From Luteimonas viscosa (GTDB lineage: Bacteria; Pseudomonadota; Gammaproteobacteria; Xanthomonadales; Xanthomonadaceae): a stretch of 64,000 nt of DNA. The stretch is taken from the NCBI RefSeq assembly GCF_008244685.1, contig NZ_VTFT01000001.1, positions 1,777,248 through 1,841,247 of the forward strand, read 5' to 3'. A program made the position numbers and the translations under genes. Below, one piece after another: positions 43,876 through 55,479 of this stretch (position 1 is its first letter; every line of letters starts with the position of its first letter). The notes beneath the pieces are model-generated. The model saw only the letters and a program-made list of their open reading frames with translations. It was not told where the DNA came from and did no database searches.

Positions 43876-46764
43876 TCAGAACCCGAAGCCCACCCGCGCG
43901 TACCAGAAGCGCCCCGGCAGGTCGTAGGTCGAGGCGTCGTAGCCGTTGAGCGAGCAGCTCAGGCAGATCGGCGGATCCTTGCCGAAGACGTTGTTGACCC
44001 CGAGGGTGATGCGGAAGTCCTTCATCCACGCGTCGGTCGCCCACGCCAGCTGGGCGTCGTGGTACGTGGTCGAGCCCAGCGCGTTGGTGTCGCTGGCGCT
44101 GTCGTCGCAGATGTCGAAGCCGTTGGCGCCGCCGCACGATTCGGTCAGCCGGTCGATGTAGCGCGCGCTCCAGGCCGCCGACCAGCCGCCCCGGCTCCAG
44201 TTGGCCGACAGGGTGGAGGTGCGTTCCGGGATCGCGCTGTTGTTGATCTCCACGCCCGGCGCGCGCGGTTCCGCCTGCCCGGCCTCGTTGACCAGTTCGT
44301 ACTTCGTCACCCAGGTGGTCTTCCAGTCGAATCCGAGCCGGCCCCAGGCCTGTTCCGGCAGGCGCCAGCCGACGTCGAAGTCCCAGCCGTCGGTCCGGAT
44401 CGTGCCGACGTTGCCGAGGATGTTGTCGAAGCGGACGATCTGGCCGCGATCGTTGCGCTCGTAGAAGCCGCACGAGACCGGATCGCGGCCGAAGATGCAG
44501 CGCTCGAGGATGGTCTGCGCGTCCAGCGCCTGGATCGCGCCGTCGATGGTGTGGCGGTAGAAGGTCACGCCCAGGTCGAGCCGGTCCGACCAGGCCGTAG
44601 CGTCGGCGAACGACGGACTCCACACGCCGCCCAGCATCAGGCTGCGGCTGGTTTCCGGTTCCAGTTCCGCATTGCCGGAGGTGATCACCGAGATCTGCGG
44701 GTTGCTCTGCTCGTAGCCCGGGGGCACGCCGTCGGCCACGCATTCGGGCGTGGTCGAGGCGGCGTTGTTGCACGGATCGACCAGGGTCGCATCGAAGCGG
44801 CTCAGGGTGCCGTAGAGCTCGCCGATCGACGGCGCGCGGAAGCCCTCGGCGAACGAGCCGCGCAGCAGGAACTCGTCGGCCACCTGCCAGCGCAGGCCGA
44901 TCTTGCCGGTGTTGGTGCCGCCGAAGTTCGAATAGTCCGACCAGCGGCTGGCGAGGCTGAGGTCGAGGCTCTTGCCGAGCCAGCCGTCGCGCACCAGCGG
45001 CACCAGGAACTCCACGTAGGCCTCGCGCACGTCGTACTCGCCGCTGGTCGGGCCCGAGGGCACGCCGTTGTACTCGCCGGCCACGGTCAGCGGATCGGGC
45101 CGGTACTCGCCCTCGTATTCGCGGTACTCGACGCCGGCCGCGAACGAGATCGCGCCGGCCCAGCCGTCGAACATCTCGCCGGTGAGGTTGGCCGAGAACA
45201 GGCTCAGCGCGTTGCTGCTCCGGTCGCGCACCACCGGCTGGATCCACGCCAGCATGTCCGGCGTGATCGTGCCCGGCCCGCCGAACAGGTTGAGCGGCAC
45301 GCAGCCGCTGATCGCCGCGCAGGCGGCCGGGTCGCCGAGCGCCTCGTTGATGCGGCGGATGTTGTAGCTGCCGGTGTTGGTCTGGTCGGCCTTGCTCTCG
45401 CTGCGCATCACGTTGACGTCCCAGTCCCAGGACCTCGCGCCGACGTCGAACAGGCCGTTGAGGCCGGCCGAGGCGTACCAGGTCTCGACCTCCTGCTCGA
45501 ACCGGCGCGGGCCGCCTTCGACCGGCCGCCGGCCGAGCAGGAACAGGTTCGGCGCGTCGCCCATCGTGGTCAGGTCGAAGCCGAAGGGGTTGTAGGGATT
45601 GGCCGCGGAGATCACCAGCGTGCGTTCGGCGTAGTCGTTGTAGACGCCGGCATCGGTGCCGAGGAAGAACGGCTCGGGCGCGGCCTGGTTGGCGGACTCG
45701 CGCTCGTTGTAGAGCACGCGCACGTAGCCGCCGAGGGTCGGGGTGAAGTCGAACTGCGCCTGGCCGAACACCGACTTGCGCTCCGACGGCGTCAGCAGCA
45801 GGTTGTAGGGCGAGAAGTTGAAGCGGTCGGCGGTGCCGAAGCAGTGGAAGCCGTCGGTGCGTTCGCAACCGGTCTGGGTGGGATCGAAGGCCGGATCGGT
45901 GTCGCCGGTGTTGGGGGTGAGGTCGTACACGACGCCGGTATTCGGATCCTGGAACACGAAGCGCCCGGTCGGCGTGGCGGAGCTGCCGTTGGCCAGCCCG
46001 GTGCCCGGCACCGGCACGCCGGCCGGCCCGTACTCGATCGAGGAGATCTCGTCCTGCCGGAAGTACGAGGCGCCCACGAACCAGCGCGCGCGTTCGCTGC
46101 TGCCGCCCCAGCCCAGGTCCGCGCCCCAGGTGTCGCCCCCGGCGAGGTCGGAGTAGTCGCCGTAGTGCAGCTGCACGCTGGCGCCGTCGACGTCCTTGCG
46201 GGTGATGATGTTGACCACGCCCGCGATCGCGTCCGAGCCGTAGATCGACGACGCGCCGTCCTCCAGCACCTCGATCCGCTCGATGATCGACAGCGGGATG
46301 GTGTTGAGATCAACCGCCGAGCCCACGCCCGAGGCCGAGGATTCGTTGACCCAGCGGATGCCGTCCACCAGCACCAGCACGCGCTTGGCGCCGAGGTGGC
46401 GCAGGTCGACCGTGGCCGCGCCGGCGCCGACGCCGCCGCCGTCGGGCGGGAAGCCGAAGTTGCCGGAGGAATTGAACTTGGTGTTGAGCGCGGCGCCGCT
46501 GGCGGTGAGGTTCTGCACCACCTCGGCCACGGACGAGAAGCCGCTGCGGTCGATATCCTCGCGGGTCAGCACCTGCACCGGCACCTGGCCCTCCATCTCG
46601 GCGCGGCGGATGCGGGTGCCGGTGACCTGGACGGTGTCGAGGGTGCGTGCGCCGGGTTCGGGTTCGGGTGGCGGCGCGTCCTGCGCGGCGGCACACAGCG
46701 GAAGGGCGGACAACAGCAGGCACAGCCGCACGCAGGCGGCCAGCGGGTGGCGTTGGGGCGACAT
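43876..46764 (-). CDS. TonB-dependent outer-membrane receptor
   Basis: A 962-residue receptor. A signal peptide ([15 protein letters not shown]) is followed by a TonB-box-like stretch ([11 protein letters not shown]), the plug domain ([15 protein letters not shown].. [12 protein letters not shown].. [26 protein letters not shown]) and a 22-strand barrel ending in Phe (GFGF), as outer-membrane insertion requires. The type is the Oar/TonB-receptor group common in Xanthomonas, with an unknown ligand. Shine-Dalgarno AAGGAG is 7 nt upstream. The barrel contains several Cys, possibly disulfide-bonded in extracellular loops. Confidence 0.92.
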   Translation of the reverse strand: MSPQRHPLAACVRLCLLLSALPLCAAAQDAPPPEPEPGARTLDTVQVTGTRIRRAEMEGQVPVQVLTREDIDRSGFSSVAEVVQNLTASGAALNTKFNSSGNFGFPPDGGGVGAGAATVDLRHLGAKRVLVLVDGIRWVNESSASGVGSAVDLNTIPLSIIERIEVLEDGASSIYGSDAIAGVVNIITRKDVDGASVQLHYGDYSDLAGGDTWGADLGWGGSSERARWFVGASYFRQDEISSIEYGPAGVPVPGTGLANGSSATPTGRFVFQDPNTGVVYDLTPNTGDTDPAFDPTQTGCERTDGFHCFGTADRFNFSPYNLLLTPSERKSVFGQAQFDFTPTLGGYVRVLYNERESANQAAPEPFFLGTDAGVYNDYAERTLVISAANPYNPFGFDLTTMGDAPNLFLLGRRPVEGGPRRFEQEVETWYASAGLNGLFDVGARSWDWDVNVMRSESKADQTNTGSYNIRRINEALGDPAACAAISGCVPLNLFGGPGTITPDMLAWIQPVVRDRSSNALSLFSANLTGEMFDGWAGAISFAAGVEYREYEGEYRPDPLTVAGEYNGVPSGPTSGEYDVREAYVEFLVPLVRDGWLGKSLDLSLASRWSDYSNFGGTNTGKIGLRWQVADEFLLRGSFAEGFRAPSIGELYGTLSRFDATLVDPCNNAASTTPECVADGVPPGYEQSNPQISVITSGNAELEPETSRSLMLGGVWSPSFADATAWSDRLDLGVTFYRHTIDGAIQALDAQTILERCIFGRDPVSCGFYERNDRGQIVRFDNILGNVGTIRTDGWDFDVGWRLPEQAWGRLGFDWKTTWVTKYELVNEAGQAEPRAPGVEINNSAIPERTSTLSANWSRGGWSAAWSARYIDRLTESCGGANGFDICDDSASDTNALGSTTYHDAQLAWATDAWMKDFRITLGVNNVFGKDPPICLSCSLNGYDASTYDLPGRFWYARVGFGF

Positions 46765-46993
46765 CGATCTCTCCTTGAAAGTGGTGCAACGGAACAACCG
46801 GAAGACCGCACGCCCCCTCGTGCGATGCGCTGGTTGTAAACAAACCGTAAACACCAGCAAACCGCTTCGTGCGGACTTGCGGATGCGCATCACGTTTTGC
46901 GGCCCGCTGCCGGAGATCCATTCAGCTGCCCTTGACATCGCCACCCCTCGCCGCGGTGCCGACCCCACCCCGCGCACGGGCATAATGAAAACG

Positions 46994-49609
46994 ATGCCCA
47001 CGCAGCCGAACCTGTTCGAGGCCCCGCCCCCCGGCGGCGACGGCCCCTCCCCCGGCGACCAGGCGGCCGCCGCGCGCGCCGTGCCGCCGCGCGTGGCCGC
47101 GCTGCGCAGTGGGCGGCCGTGGTGGGCGAAGCTGGCCGGCTGGGTGCTCAGGCCCTGGATCGCGCTGAAGATCGAGCCGCAGTCGCCGCCCGACCTGGTC
47201 GACCCGCGCCCGGTCTGCTACGTGCTCGAGGACTACGGCCTGTCGAACGCGCTGATCCTCGACCGCGCCTGCCGCGAGACCGGCATGCCCGGGCCGCTGC
47301 GGCCGCTGCCGGGGGACCCGCTCGGGCGCAAGCGTGCCTACGTGGCGCTGTCTCGGCGCAACGCCGGCGGCGCACTGGCGCTGGCCACCGGCCAGGCGCC
47401 GCCGAAGAAGACCCATTCCGAATCGCTGGCGCGCCTGCTGGAGGCGCACCGCGAGGATCCGGCACTGGACGTGCAGCTGGTGCCGGTGTCGATCTTCGTC
47501 GGGCGTTCGCCGGACAAGGCCAGCGGCTGGTTCTCGGTGCTGTTCTCGGAGAACTGGGCGATCGTGGGCCGCTTCCGCCGGCTGTTGTCGATCCTGCTCA
47601 ACGGCCGCGACACCCTGGTGCAGTTCGCCACCCCGGTGAGCATCCGCGACCTGCTGGCCGAGGACCTGCCGCCCGAACGCACGGTGCGCAAGCTCTCGCG
47701 CGTGCTGCGTACCCACTTCAACCGCCTGCGCGAGGCGATCATCGGTCCCGACCTGTCGACCCGGCGCCTGCTGATCGACAAGGTGCTGGCGTCGCAGCCG
47801 GTCAAGGAGGCGATCGCAGACAAGGCGCGACGCGACGGCAGCTCGCCGGAAGAGGCGTGGAAGGCCGCGCACGCGATGGCCTACGAGATCGCCGCCGACT
47901 ACTCGCACCCGGTGGTGCGCTCGGCCTCGTTCCTGCTGACCGCGGTGTGGAACCGGATCTACCGCGGCGTGCTGGTGCACCACCTCGACCAGCTCAAGGC
48001 GGTGGCGCCCGGCAACGAGGTGGTCTACGTACCCAGCCACCGCAGCCACATGGACTACCTGCTGCTGAGCTACCTGCTCTACACCAAGGGCATCGTGCCG
48101 CCGCACATCGTCGCCGGGATCAACCTCAACCTGCCGGTGATCGGGCCGCTGCTGCGCCGCGGCGGCGCGTTCTTCATCCGCCGCTCGATCCGCGGCTCGG
48201 CGCTGTACTCGGCGGTGCTGGCCGAGTACGTGGCGCAGCTGATCGCCGGCGGCTATTCGATCGAATACTTCGTCGAGGGCGGGCGTTCGCGCACCGGCCG
48301 GCTGCTCCAGCCCAAGGGCGGCATGATCGCGATGACCCTGCGCGCCTACCTGCGCCAGCCCTCGCGCCCGGTGCTGTTCCAGCCGGTGTACATCGGCTAC
48401 GAGAAGCTGATGGAGGGCAACAGCTACCTCGACGAACTCAGCGGCAAGCCCAAGGAGAAGGAATCGATCTGGGCGTTGCTGTGGAGCATTCCCAGGGTGC
48501 TGCGGCAGAACTACGGCCAGGTGGTGGTGAACTTCGGCGAGCCGATCCCGCTGGCCGCCCTGCTGGCCGAGCATGCGGCCGACTGGGACGGGCAACCGCT
48601 CGACGACGAGGACAAGCCCGACTGGCTGTCGCACACGGTCGACGCCGCCGCGCAGCACATCCAGGTCAACATCAACCGCGCCGCCGACGTGAACCCGATC
48701 AACCTGCTGGCGCTGGCGCTGCTGTCCACGCCCAAGCACGCGATGGGCGAAGGTGACCTGCTGGCGCAGATCGAGCTGTCGAAGACGCTGCTGGCCGAGG
48801 TGCCGTATTCGGAACGGGTCACCGTGACCCCGCATTCGCCGCGCGAGATCGTCGCCCATGGCGAGGAGATCGGCGTGCTGCGCCGGGTGGCGCATCCGCT
48901 GGGCGACGTGTTCAGCGTCGGCGACGACGACGCGGTGCTGCTGAGCTATTTCCGCAACAACGTGCTGCACCTGTTCACCGCCTCGGCGTGGATCGCCTGC
49001 TGCTTCCAGCACAACCGCCGGATGTCGCGCAACACGCTGCTGCGGATCGGCCGCGCGGTGTATCCGTTCCTGCAGGGCGAGCTGTTCCTGCCGTGGGACG
49101 AGGACGGCTTTGCTGCGCGCATCGACCGCACCATCGAGGTGTTCGTGCGCGAGGGCCTGCTCGAGCGCGCGAGCGAGGACGACGGCGGCATCCTGGCGCG
49201 CAATGCCGGCCAGTCCGACGAGGTGTTCCGCCTGCGCGCGCTCGGGCACCCGCTGCAGCAGGCGTTCGAGCGCTACTACATCGCGATCTCGGTGCTGGCC
49301 AAGAACGGCCCCGGCGCGCTCGGCGCCGGCGAGCTCGAGAGCCTGTGCCAGCTCGCCGCGCAACGGCTGAGCCTGCTGTACGCGCCGGCCGCGCCGGAGT
49401 TCTTCGACAAGAGCCTGTTCCGCGGTTTCATCCAGAAGCTGCGCGAGCTGGAGCTGGTGAAGCTGGACCAGAACAGCAAGCTGGTGTTCGACCAGCGGCT
49501 GGAATCCTGGGCCAAGGACGCGAAGGTGATCCTCGGCCGCGAACTGCGGCACACGATCGAGAAGGTCAGTCCGGAAGCGGCGAAGCCGGAGCCAGACGCA
49601 GGCACGTAG
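46994..49609 (+). CDS. plsB: Glycerol-3-phosphate 1-O-acyltransferase
   Basis: An 871-residue membrane-bound acyltransferase for the first step of phospholipid synthesis. The catalytic HxxxxD motif is HRSHMDYLL, followed by [18 protein letters not shown] and [17 protein letters not shown] (46981-46986) sits 7 nt before ATG 46994, pointing to a leaderless mRNA and favouring this start over the ATG at 46985. It is divergent from the TonB receptor; nothing else is recognised in the 46765-46980 gap. Family length is ~800-890. Confidence 0.96.
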   Translation: MPTQPNLFEAPPPGGDGPSPGDQAAAARAVPPRVAALRSGRPWWAKLAGWVLRPWIALKIEPQSPPDLVDPRPVCYVLEDYGLSNALILDRACRETGMPGPLRPLPGDPLGRKRAYVALSRRNAGGALALATGQAPPKKTHSESLARLLEAHREDPALDVQLVPVSIFVGRSPDKASGWFSVLFSENWAIVGRFRRLLSILLNGRDTLVQFATPVSIRDLLAEDLPPERTVRKLSRVLRTHFNRLREAIIGPDLSTRRLLIDKVLASQPVKEAIADKARRDGSSPEEAWKAAHAMAYEIAADYSHPVVRSASFLLTAVWNRIYRGVLVHHLDQLKAVAPGNEVVYVPSHRSHMDYLLLSYLLYTKGIVPPHIVAGINLNLPVIGPLLRRGGAFFIRRSIRGSALYSAVLAEYVAQLIAGGYSIEYFVEGGRSRTGRLLQPKGGMIAMTLRAYLRQPSRPVLFQPVYIGYEKLMEGNSYLDELSGKPKEKESIWALLWSIPRVLRQNYGQVVVNFGEPIPLAALLAEHAADWDGQPLDDEDKPDWLSHTVDAAAQHIQVNINRAADVNPINLLALALLSTPKHAMGEGDLLAQIELSKTLLAEVPYSERVTVTPHSPREIVAHGEEIGVLRRVAHPLGDVFSVGDDDAVLLSYFRNNVLHLFTASAWIACCFQHNRRMSRNTLLRIGRAVYPFLQGELFLPWDEDGFAARIDRTIEVFVREGLLERASEDDGGILARNAGQSDEVFRLRALGHPLQQAFERYYIAISVLAKNGPGALGAGELESLCQLAAQRLSLLYAPAAPEFFDKSLFRGFIQKLRELELVKLDQNSKLVFDQRLESWAKDAKVILGRELRHTIEKVSPEAAKPEPDAGT

Positions 49610-49638
49610 GCGGAATACCGGGCCCGATCGGGCCAGTG

Positions 49639-49851
49639 CTACGCGGGCTCGTCGGGAATCAGCGCGCTTTCCAGGCGGGCGATCGCGTCCTTGAGCTGGA
49701 GCTTGCGCTTCTTCAGCCGCTTGATGGTCAGCTCGTCGCTGACGATGGTCGCCTGCAGGGTGGCGATGGCGGTATCGAGGTCGCGGTGCTCCAGCCGCAG
49801 GTCGGCCAGCTTGCGGGACAGTTGGGCGGGATCGGCAGGCTGCATCGCCAC
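49639..49851 (-). CDS. YdcH-like DUF465 protein
   Basis: A 70-residue coiled-coil protein (heptads from ~10 to 60; LKKRKLQLKDAIARLE near the C-terminus is the hallmark of DUF465). Function unknown; such proteins are common in proteobacteria. An internal ATG at 49845 gives a start two codons later. It is convergent with plsB. Confidence 0.86.
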   Translation of the reverse strand: MAMQPADPAQLSRKLADLRLEHRDLDTAIATLQATIVSDELTIKRLKKRKLQLKDAIARLESALIPDEPA

Positions 49852-49993
49852 GGAAGCTTACACGCCCGTGTGGCGCGACGCCGCAGCCGCGGGCAGAATG
49901 GGCCCGCGCGTCGGGGGCAACGCGCGCAGGGAGGATCCCGAACCCCTGGCCACGCATCGCGGCGGGCCCGGCCGCCATGGACGGAGCAGACGA

Positions 49994-50575
49994 ATGGACA
50001 ACAACGCAAGGCGCAACGGACTGTGCACACTGGGCCTGATCGCGCTACTGGCCGCGGGCGGCGCGTTCGCACAGGACAGGTTCGACGGCTATCTTTGCTG
50101 CAACATGCGCAGCGACGGCAGCTGGATCAGCGACAGCAACTACGCGGAGAACGGCAAGCGGGTGATTCCCGCAGGCACGCCGGTGAAGGTGACCGGTTAC
50201 GGCCGCTACCGGGTGAAGGTCGAGATCGACGGCGAGCGCCAGGCGATCGGCAACGACTACAGCCGCGACCTCGACAACGCCGGCTTCGCGCGCCGCTACG
50301 TGGTGGTCGAGGACCCGAAGCCGACCATTGCCGGCTGGCCACCCAAGGTGCGCGAGGCGGTGCAACGCTCGAAGGTGACGCCGGGCATGACCCGCGCGCA
50401 GGTGCTGGCCTCGCTGGGCTATCCGATCAGCAGCGAGAACCCGGACCTCGACGCCGATCTGTGGCGCTATTGGCTCGACAGCTTCAGCGAATTCCAGCTG
50501 CATTTCGACGCGAAGGGAAGGGTCAGCGGCATCACCACCGACCCGTCCACGCAGAACCGCGTCTGGACGCCCTGA
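49994..50575 (+). CDS. Secreted protein with C-terminal SmpA/OmlA-like fold
   Basis: 193 residues with a Sec signal peptide (LIALLAAGGAFAQ). The N-terminal mature half (DRFDGYLCCNMRSDGSW, GTPVKVTGYGRYRVKVEIDG) looks like an SH3-type beta fold with a Cys-Cys pair. The C-terminal ~75 residues (VTPGMTRAQVLASLGYP.. LDSFSEFQLHFDAKGRV) match the BamE/OmlA fold. It may bind envelope components. An AGAC pre-start region lacks a good Shine-Dalgarno. Role unknown. Confidence 0.8.
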   Translation: MDNNARRNGLCTLGLIALLAAGGAFAQDRFDGYLCCNMRSDGSWISDSNYAENGKRVIPAGTPVKVTGYGRYRVKVEIDGERQAIGNDYSRDLDNAGFARRYVVVEDPKPTIAGWPPKVREAVQRSKVTPGMTRAQVLASLGYPISSENPDLDADLWRYWLDSFSEFQLHFDAKGRVSGITTDPSTQNRVWTP

Positions 50576-50666
50576 CCTGGCATCGGCGCTGACCTGGCGC
50601 CCCGCCCGACCACCGTGGCGGGGCGGCTGTCGGGCCGGGTTTCGCACCTGGAGCGTCGGCGCCCGC

Positions 50667-51695
50667 TCAGGCCGCCATGTCCAGCACGATGCGGCCCTCG
50701 ATCTCGCCCTTGTGCATGCGCGCGAAAATGTCGTTGATGTTCTCGAGCCGGTCCGCGGCCACGGTCGCGCGGACCTTGCCCTGCGCCGCGAATTCCAGCG
50801 ATTCCTGCAGGTCGAGCCGGGTGCCGACGATCGAGCCGCGCACGGTGATGCCGTTGAGCACCATGCCGAAGATGTCGAGCGGGAAATCGCCGGGCGGCAG
50901 GCCCACCAGCGACATCGTCCCGCCCCGCCGCAGCATGCCCGCTGCCTGGGCGAAGGCGCTGCGCGAGACCGCGGTGACCAGCACCCCGTGGGCGCCGCCG
51001 ATCTCCTGCCTGAAGAATGCCGCCGGGTCGGTGTCGCGGGCATTGACGGTGACCGTGGCGCCCAGGCGTTCGGCCAGCCGCAGCTTGGCGTCGTCCACGT
51101 CCACCGCGGCGACGTTCAGGCCCATGGCCTTGGCGTACTGCACCGCCATGTGGCCGAGTCCGCCGATACCGGAGATCACCACCCAGTCGCCGGGCCGGGT
51201 GTCGGTGACCTTCAGGCCCTTGTAGACGGTCACGCCGGCGCACAGCACCGGCGCGATCTCGACGAAGCCGATGCCGTCCGGCAGATGGCCGACATAGCCG
51301 GCATCGGCCAGCACGTATTCGGCGAAGCTGCCGTTGACCGAGTAGCCGGTGTTCTGCTGCGACTCGCACAGCGTCTCCCAGCCGCCGAGGCAGTGGGTGC
51401 AGTAGCCGCAGGCCGAATGCAGCCAGGGCACGCCGATGCGGTCGCCCTCCTTCACGTGGACCACGCCGTCGCCGACCGCGACCACGTGGCCGACGCCTTC
51501 GTGGCCGGGGATGAACGGCGGGCTGGGCTTCACCGGCCAGTCGCCCTGCGCCGCATGCAGGTCGGTGTGGCAGACGCCGCAGGCGGCCACCTTCATCAGC
51601 ACCTGGCCGGCGCGCGGACGCGGCACCTCCACTTCCTCGATGACCAGCGGCCGGTCGAAGGCGCGCACCACCGCGGCTTTCATGGTCCTGTCCAT
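50667..51695 (-). CDS. adhP: Zinc-dependent alcohol dehydrogenase, AdhP type
   Basis: A 342-residue medium-chain dehydrogenase. Catalytic zinc ligands are in [23 protein letters not shown] and [10 protein letters not shown]; structural zinc is in [15 protein letters not shown]; the NAD fold is [13 protein letters not shown]. AdhP enzymes oxidise ethanol and other primary alcohols. A second candidate start (MKAAVV, 4 codons on) is possible. Distinct from adhC at 32-33 kb, which is glutathione-dependent. Confidence 0.93.
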   Translation of the reverse strand: MDRTMKAAVVRAFDRPLVIEEVEVPRPRAGQVLMKVAACGVCHTDLHAAQGDWPVKPSPPFIPGHEGVGHVVAVGDGVVHVKEGDRIGVPWLHSACGYCTHCLGGWETLCESQQNTGYSVNGSFAEYVLADAGYVGHLPDGIGFVEIAPVLCAGVTVYKGLKVTDTRPGDWVVISGIGGLGHMAVQYAKAMGLNVAAVDVDDAKLRLAERLGATVTVNARDTDPAAFFRQEIGGAHGVLVTAVSRSAFAQAAGMLRRGGTMSLVGLPPGDFPLDIFGMVLNGITVRGSIVGTRLDLQESLEFAAQGKVRATVAADRLENINDIFARMHKGEIEGRIVLDMAA

Positions 51696-51835
51696 TGCGC
51701 ACTCCGATGTCCGGGAGGGTCAGCCTGCGCGTGCGGCCTCGCGAACGCCTTGATTCGGATCAAGAAAGCCCGGCAAACGCGCCGCGCGGCGGTTTCGTAC
51801 AGGCGTGGCGGGGCAGGCACCGGTAAAATCGCGCC

Positions 51836-52771
51836 ATGAGCACCGTCCTTCCCCTGCCCACGCCGACCCTGCGCCATGCCGGGCGCCGCGACGCGCACGA
51901 GGTCAACAAGCTGGCCAAGCGCCTGCGCCACCAGGTGGGCAAGGCGATCGCCGATTTCGGCATGATCGAGGACGGCGACCGGGTGATGGTGTGCCTGTCC
52001 GGCGGCAAGGACAGCTACACGATGCTCGACATCCTGCTGCAGCTGCAGCGCAAGGCGCCGGTGTCGTTCTCGATCGTCGCGGTCAACCTCGACCAGAAGC
52101 AGCCCGGTTTTCCGGAGCACGTGCTGCCCGACTACCTGCGTTCGCTCGGCGTGGACTTCCATATCATCGAGCAGGACACCTACTCGGTGGTCAGCCGGGT
52201 GGTCCCGGAAGGCAGGACCATGTGCTCGCTGTGCTCGCGCCTGCGGCGCGGCGCGCTCTACACCTGGGCGGCGGAGAACGGCATCACCCGGATCGCGCTG
52301 GGCCACCACCGCGACGACCTGGTGGCCACCTTCTTCCTCAACCTGTTCTTCCACGCAAAGCTCTCGGGGATGCCGCCGAAGCTGCTCTCCGACGACGGCC
52401 GCCACGTGGTGATCCGGCCGCTGGCCTACGTGCGCGAGGACGACATCGCCGCGTACGCGCAGGCGAAGGCGTTCCCGATCATCCCCTGCAACCTGTGCGG
52501 CTCGCAGGAGAACCTGCAGCGCAGGCAGGTGCAGAGGATGATGGCCCAGTGGGAGCGTGAAACGCCCGGACGGATCGAGACCATCGCCCGCGCCCTGGGC
52601 GCCATCCGTCCCTCGCAGCTGAGCGATCCGAACCTGTTCGACTTCCTCTCCCTGGGCGGCCGCGACGGCGCCGCGCGAGCCGATGCGCGCGCGTGGCTGA
52701 CGGGCGAGCCTCGAGCCACGTCCGACCCTGGCGACGCCCAGGCCATGCCGGCATCGACGTCGTCATCCTGA
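51836..52771 (+). CDS. ttcA: tRNA 2-thiocytidine synthetase TtcA
   Basis: A 311-residue enzyme that thiolates C32 of tRNAs. The PP-loop [12 protein letters not shown] and the cluster-binding cysteines ([10 protein letters not shown] and CNLCGSQ) are intact, as is [20 protein letters not shown] (51824-51829) lies exactly 6 nt before ATG, and no Shine-Dalgarno is present, so the mRNA is probably leaderless. The C-terminal ~25 residues ([16 protein letters not shown]) are a low-complexity tail. Confidence 0.96.
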   Translation: MSTVLPLPTPTLRHAGRRDAHEVNKLAKRLRHQVGKAIADFGMIEDGDRVMVCLSGGKDSYTMLDILLQLQRKAPVSFSIVAVNLDQKQPGFPEHVLPDYLRSLGVDFHIIEQDTYSVVSRVVPEGRTMCSLCSRLRRGALYTWAAENGITRIALGHHRDDLVATFFLNLFFHAKLSGMPPKLLSDDGRHVVIRPLAYVREDDIAAYAQAKAFPIIPCNLCGSQENLQRRQVQRMMAQWERETPGRIETIARALGAIRPSQLSDPNLFDFLSLGGRDGAARADARAWLTGEPRATSDPGDAQAMPASTSSS

Positions 52772-52878
52772 CGCAAGCCGGAGTCCGGCGCCGCCCGTAC
52801 CTGCTGCAGTCACGATCCCCACAGCACTATCCCCGGGCTCGGCGTTGCCGGAGCGACGGCACCGGGCTTCCTGGCGCC

Positions 52879-52914
52879 CAATCACCAATCACGAATCACC
52901 AATCACGAATCACG
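52879..52914. repeat. 7-bp tandem repeat upstream of rdgC
   Basis: Five units of (C/G)AATCAC at 52879-52913, immediately upstream of the rdgC start. It belongs to the same type as the heptamer arrays at 31945-32055. The region takes the place where a Shine-Dalgarno would be. Confidence 0.85.
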
Positions 52915-52921
52915 GATATCC

Positions 52922-53827
52922 ATGTTCTTCAGAAACCTCACGCTGTTCCGCTTCCCCACTTCGCTCGACCTTTCGAAGCTCGATGAACTGCTCGCCGACC
53001 ATCCGCTCAAGCCGGTCGGCGCGCTGGAACTGTCCTCGCGCGGCTTCGTCTCGCCCTTCGGGCGCGAGGGCGAGGCGTTCTCGCACCGCATCGGCGATGC
53101 GGTCTGGCTCACCGTCGGCGGCGAGGACCGGCTGCTGCCGTCCTCGGTGGTCAACGACATGCTCGCCAAGCGCCTGGCCGAGGTGGAGGAAAAGCAGGGC
53201 CGCCGGCCCGGCAGCCGGATGCGCAAGCAGATGAAGGACGACCTGGTGCACGAACTGCTGCCGCGCGCCTTCGTGCGGCCTTCGCGCACCGACGCCCTGC
53301 TCGACCTCGACCACGGCGTGTGCGCGGTGGACACCTCCAGCCGCAAGGCCGGCGAGGCGGTGGTCTCGGAGATCCGCCACGCGCTGGGCAGCTTCCCGGC
53401 GCTGCCGCTCAACGCCGAGGTCGCGCCTCGCAGCGTGCTGACCGGCTGGATCGCCGGCGACCCGCTGCCCGACGGCCTGTCGCTGGGCGAGGAATGCGAG
53501 CTCAAGGATCCGGCGGAGCACGGCGCGGTGGTCAAGTGCCAGCGCCAGGAGCTGCAGAGCGACGAGATCTCCAAGCACCTCGAATCGGGCAAGCAGGTCA
53601 CGCGGCTGGCGCTCACCCTCGACGACCACGTCTCGTTCGTGCTCGGCGAGGACCTGGTGGTGCGCAAGTTCAAGCTGCTCGACGGCGCGGTGGACCAGCT
53701 CGAATCGACCGAGCGCGAGGACGTGCGCGCCGAACTCGACGCGCGGTTCGCGCTGATGGCGGCCGAGTTCGCGCGCCTGTTCACGGTGCTGGAGAAGGCA
53801 CTGAAGCTGTCGAAGGCCGACGCGTGA
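52922..53827 (+). CDS. rdgC: Recombination-associated protein RdgC
   Basis: A 301-residue DNA-binding ring protein that restrains RecA-driven recombination. Family signatures are MFFRNLTLFRF, AWLTVGGEDRLLPSSVVND-like stretch, LLPRAFVRPSRTDALLD and KLLDGAVDQLES. The start at 52922 follows the heptamer array, with no Shine-Dalgarno. A GTGA overlap at its stop opens a 35-codon frame that I do not regard as a gene. Confidence 0.95.
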   Translation: MFFRNLTLFRFPTSLDLSKLDELLADHPLKPVGALELSSRGFVSPFGREGEAFSHRIGDAVWLTVGGEDRLLPSSVVNDMLAKRLAEVEEKQGRRPGSRMRKQMKDDLVHELLPRAFVRPSRTDALLDLDHGVCAVDTSSRKAGEAVVSEIRHALGSFPALPLNAEVAPRSVLTGWIAGDPLPDGLSLGEECELKDPAEHGAVVKCQRQELQSDEISKHLESGKQVTRLALTLDDHVSFVLGEDLVVRKFKLLDGAVDQLESTEREDVRAELDARFALMAAEFARLFTVLEKALKLSKADA

Positions 53828-53928
53828 GCCACCCGGGCGCGACCGACCCTGCGCAACCGGCGCTGGAAGAGGAGCCACCGGCGCGCACCGGATCCTCGAC
53901 CGTGCGTGTGCGACGCGTCCGCAACCGC

Positions 53929-53934
53929 TAGCAT
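53929..53934 (+). promoter_or_regulatory. -10 box directly before the YgjP-like gene
   Basis: TAGCAT ends 6 nt before ATG 53941, the same spacing seen for ttcA (TAAAAT), the DUF924 gene (TATCAT) and the out-of-frame ATG of rsgA (TAGAAT). This fits a transcript starting at or next to the start codon. Confidence 0.4.
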
Positions 53935-53940
53935 TCGCCC

Positions 53941-54723
53941 ATGCTCTCCCTGTTCCGGCTGTCGCCTCCCGCACCCCGCAAGCCGTCGGGGCTGCAGCGC
54001 GACACCGTCGCCTTCGTGCTCTCCGACGGCCGCCGCATCGACGTGCTGCGCGTGCGCGATCCGCGCGCCAAGCGCCTGCGCCTGAGCGTGGGCGAACGCG
54101 GCGCGCGGCTGACCCTGCCGATGCGGGCGAGCCTGGTGTCGGGCGAGCGCTTCCTGCACGAGCACCGCGACTGGCTGACCGAACAGCTGATGCAGCTGCC
54201 CGGCGACGCGCTGCCGCTGGTGCGCGGGGAAACGGCCACGTTGCCGTTACGCGGCGGCCGGGTGGCGCTGCACTGGGAAGACGGTCGCGTCGCCCGCGTG
54301 GTCCGCGAAGGCGATGCGGCGACGATGCAACTGCCGGCACGCGCCGGCAGCGCCGCGATCAGCCGCGCGCTGCGCGATTTCTACGAAGCCGAGGCCCGCG
54401 CCGACATCGGTGGCTGGCTGCCGGCCTATCTGCCGGGCCTGCCGCGACCACCGGCGCGGATCCGGCTGCGGGTGCTGTCCTCGCAGTGGGGCTCGCTGGC
54501 GCCCGACGGCACGCTGACCCTGGACCTGGCGCTGGTGCTCGGGCGTCCGTCGGCATTCCGCTACGTGCTGGTGCACGAGCTGTGCCATCTGGTCCACGCC
54601 GACCATTCGCGCGCGTTCTGGCGGGAGGTGGAGGCGCGGTGCCCGGACTGGAGGGAGGAGCGCACCTACTTCCATGCCGAAGGTCGGCGGCTCAAGGCGG
54701 CGCTGCACACCCTGCTGGGCTGA
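53941..54723 (+). CDS. YgjP-like metallopeptidase domain protein
   Basis: A 260-residue protein of the DUF45/M48-like group. The zinc motif VLVHELCHLVHADHSRAFW gives HExxH plus a downstream His. LSSQWGSLAPDGTLTL is another family segment. No membrane segments. Homologues are tied to type I restriction systems in some genomes (hsdR neighbours), but none is visible here. The start is set by the -10/leaderless pattern. Substrate unknown. Confidence 0.88.
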   Translation: MLSLFRLSPPAPRKPSGLQRDTVAFVLSDGRRIDVLRVRDPRAKRLRLSVGERGARLTLPMRASLVSGERFLHEHRDWLTEQLMQLPGDALPLVRGETATLPLRGGRVALHWEDGRVARVVREGDAATMQLPARAGSAAISRALRDFYEAEARADIGGWLPAYLPGLPRPPARIRLRVLSSQWGSLAPDGTLTLDLALVLGRPSAFRYVLVHELCHLVHADHSRAFWREVEARCPDWREERTYFHAEGRRLKAALHTLLG

Positions 54724-54885
54724 TACCCGCCGCGGCCGTTGTGCCCGGTCCGCGCGCGCTGCAGGCTTGCCACAGGCTAGCGGCTGCTGGTGAACGGCGG
54801 CGCGGCGCGGTTGGCCGCCCTGCCGCGTCCTCGCCGTTAACCGCCATGACCCGAGGCGCCTGCCGCAGGGCGCAGAGGGGGTGCG

Positions 54886-55404
54886 ATGAGCGTTGTCCGG
54901 AACCGTGTGACCCGCCTGTGCACGGCCATGCTGGCCGTGGCCTCGCTGCTGCCCGGGTGCCAGCGGGCCGGCAATTCGATCGCGGAGACCGCGATCGAGC
55001 GCGCCACCCGGGGATACGGCGACGCCGCGGACACGGCGCCGGGCCACAGCGGCGTCCGCGCCCCGGCGGGCGCCGATTCGCTGGCGCTGCCCGGCCACTT
55101 CCCCGAGGATGTCTACCTGCCGGACGGCTACCGCGTGAACAGCGTGATGGACCTGCAGGACGTCAGCGTGCTCAGCCTGAGCGCCCCGGGCGAGGTCGGG
55201 CCGCTGTTCGTCGCTGCGCGCGACGCGATGCAGGCACAGGGCTGGACGCAGACCCTGGCGGCGCAGCACTCGGTCGATACCGCGATGCTGGCCTTCGAGA
55301 AGGACGGCGGCGACGGTGCCCGCAGCGCAACCCTGTCGTTCAACCGCAACAACGGCGACGAGCGGGTGATCGTCGGCGTGCAGTTGCGGCAGCGCCGGCA
55401 CTAG
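54886..55404 (+). CDS. Putative lipoprotein, 172 residues
   Basis: An N-terminal signal with lipobox LLPGC predicts lipid modification of Cys25. The mature part (LPGHFPEDVYLPDGYRV, EVGPLFVAARDAMQAQGW, RSATLSFNRNNGDERVIVGV) is short and mixed alpha/beta, and I recognise no family. GGGGGTG lies just before the start. It is convergent with the alpha/beta hydrolase. The 162-nt gap behind the peptidase holds nothing else I can recognise. Confidence 0.75.
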   Translation: MSVVRNRVTRLCTAMLAVASLLPGCQRAGNSIAETAIERATRGYGDAADTAPGHSGVRAPAGADSLALPGHFPEDVYLPDGYRVNSVMDLQDVSVLSLSAPGEVGPLFVAARDAMQAQGWTQTLAAQHSVDTAMLAFEKDGGDGARSATLSFNRNNGDERVIVGVQLRQRRH

Positions 55405-55479
55405 CGGCCAGGCCCGCGCCCCTGCCTCCGGAGCCAGGGGCGTCCGATCCCGCACCCGGCCCGAATGCCGGCAGGCGAC

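Noticed and set aside
53824..53931. 35-codon frame starting with a GTG overlapping the rdgC stop
   Set aside because: Low complexity, no motif, and the stop lies just ahead of the next gene's -10 box. Coding cannot be supported.
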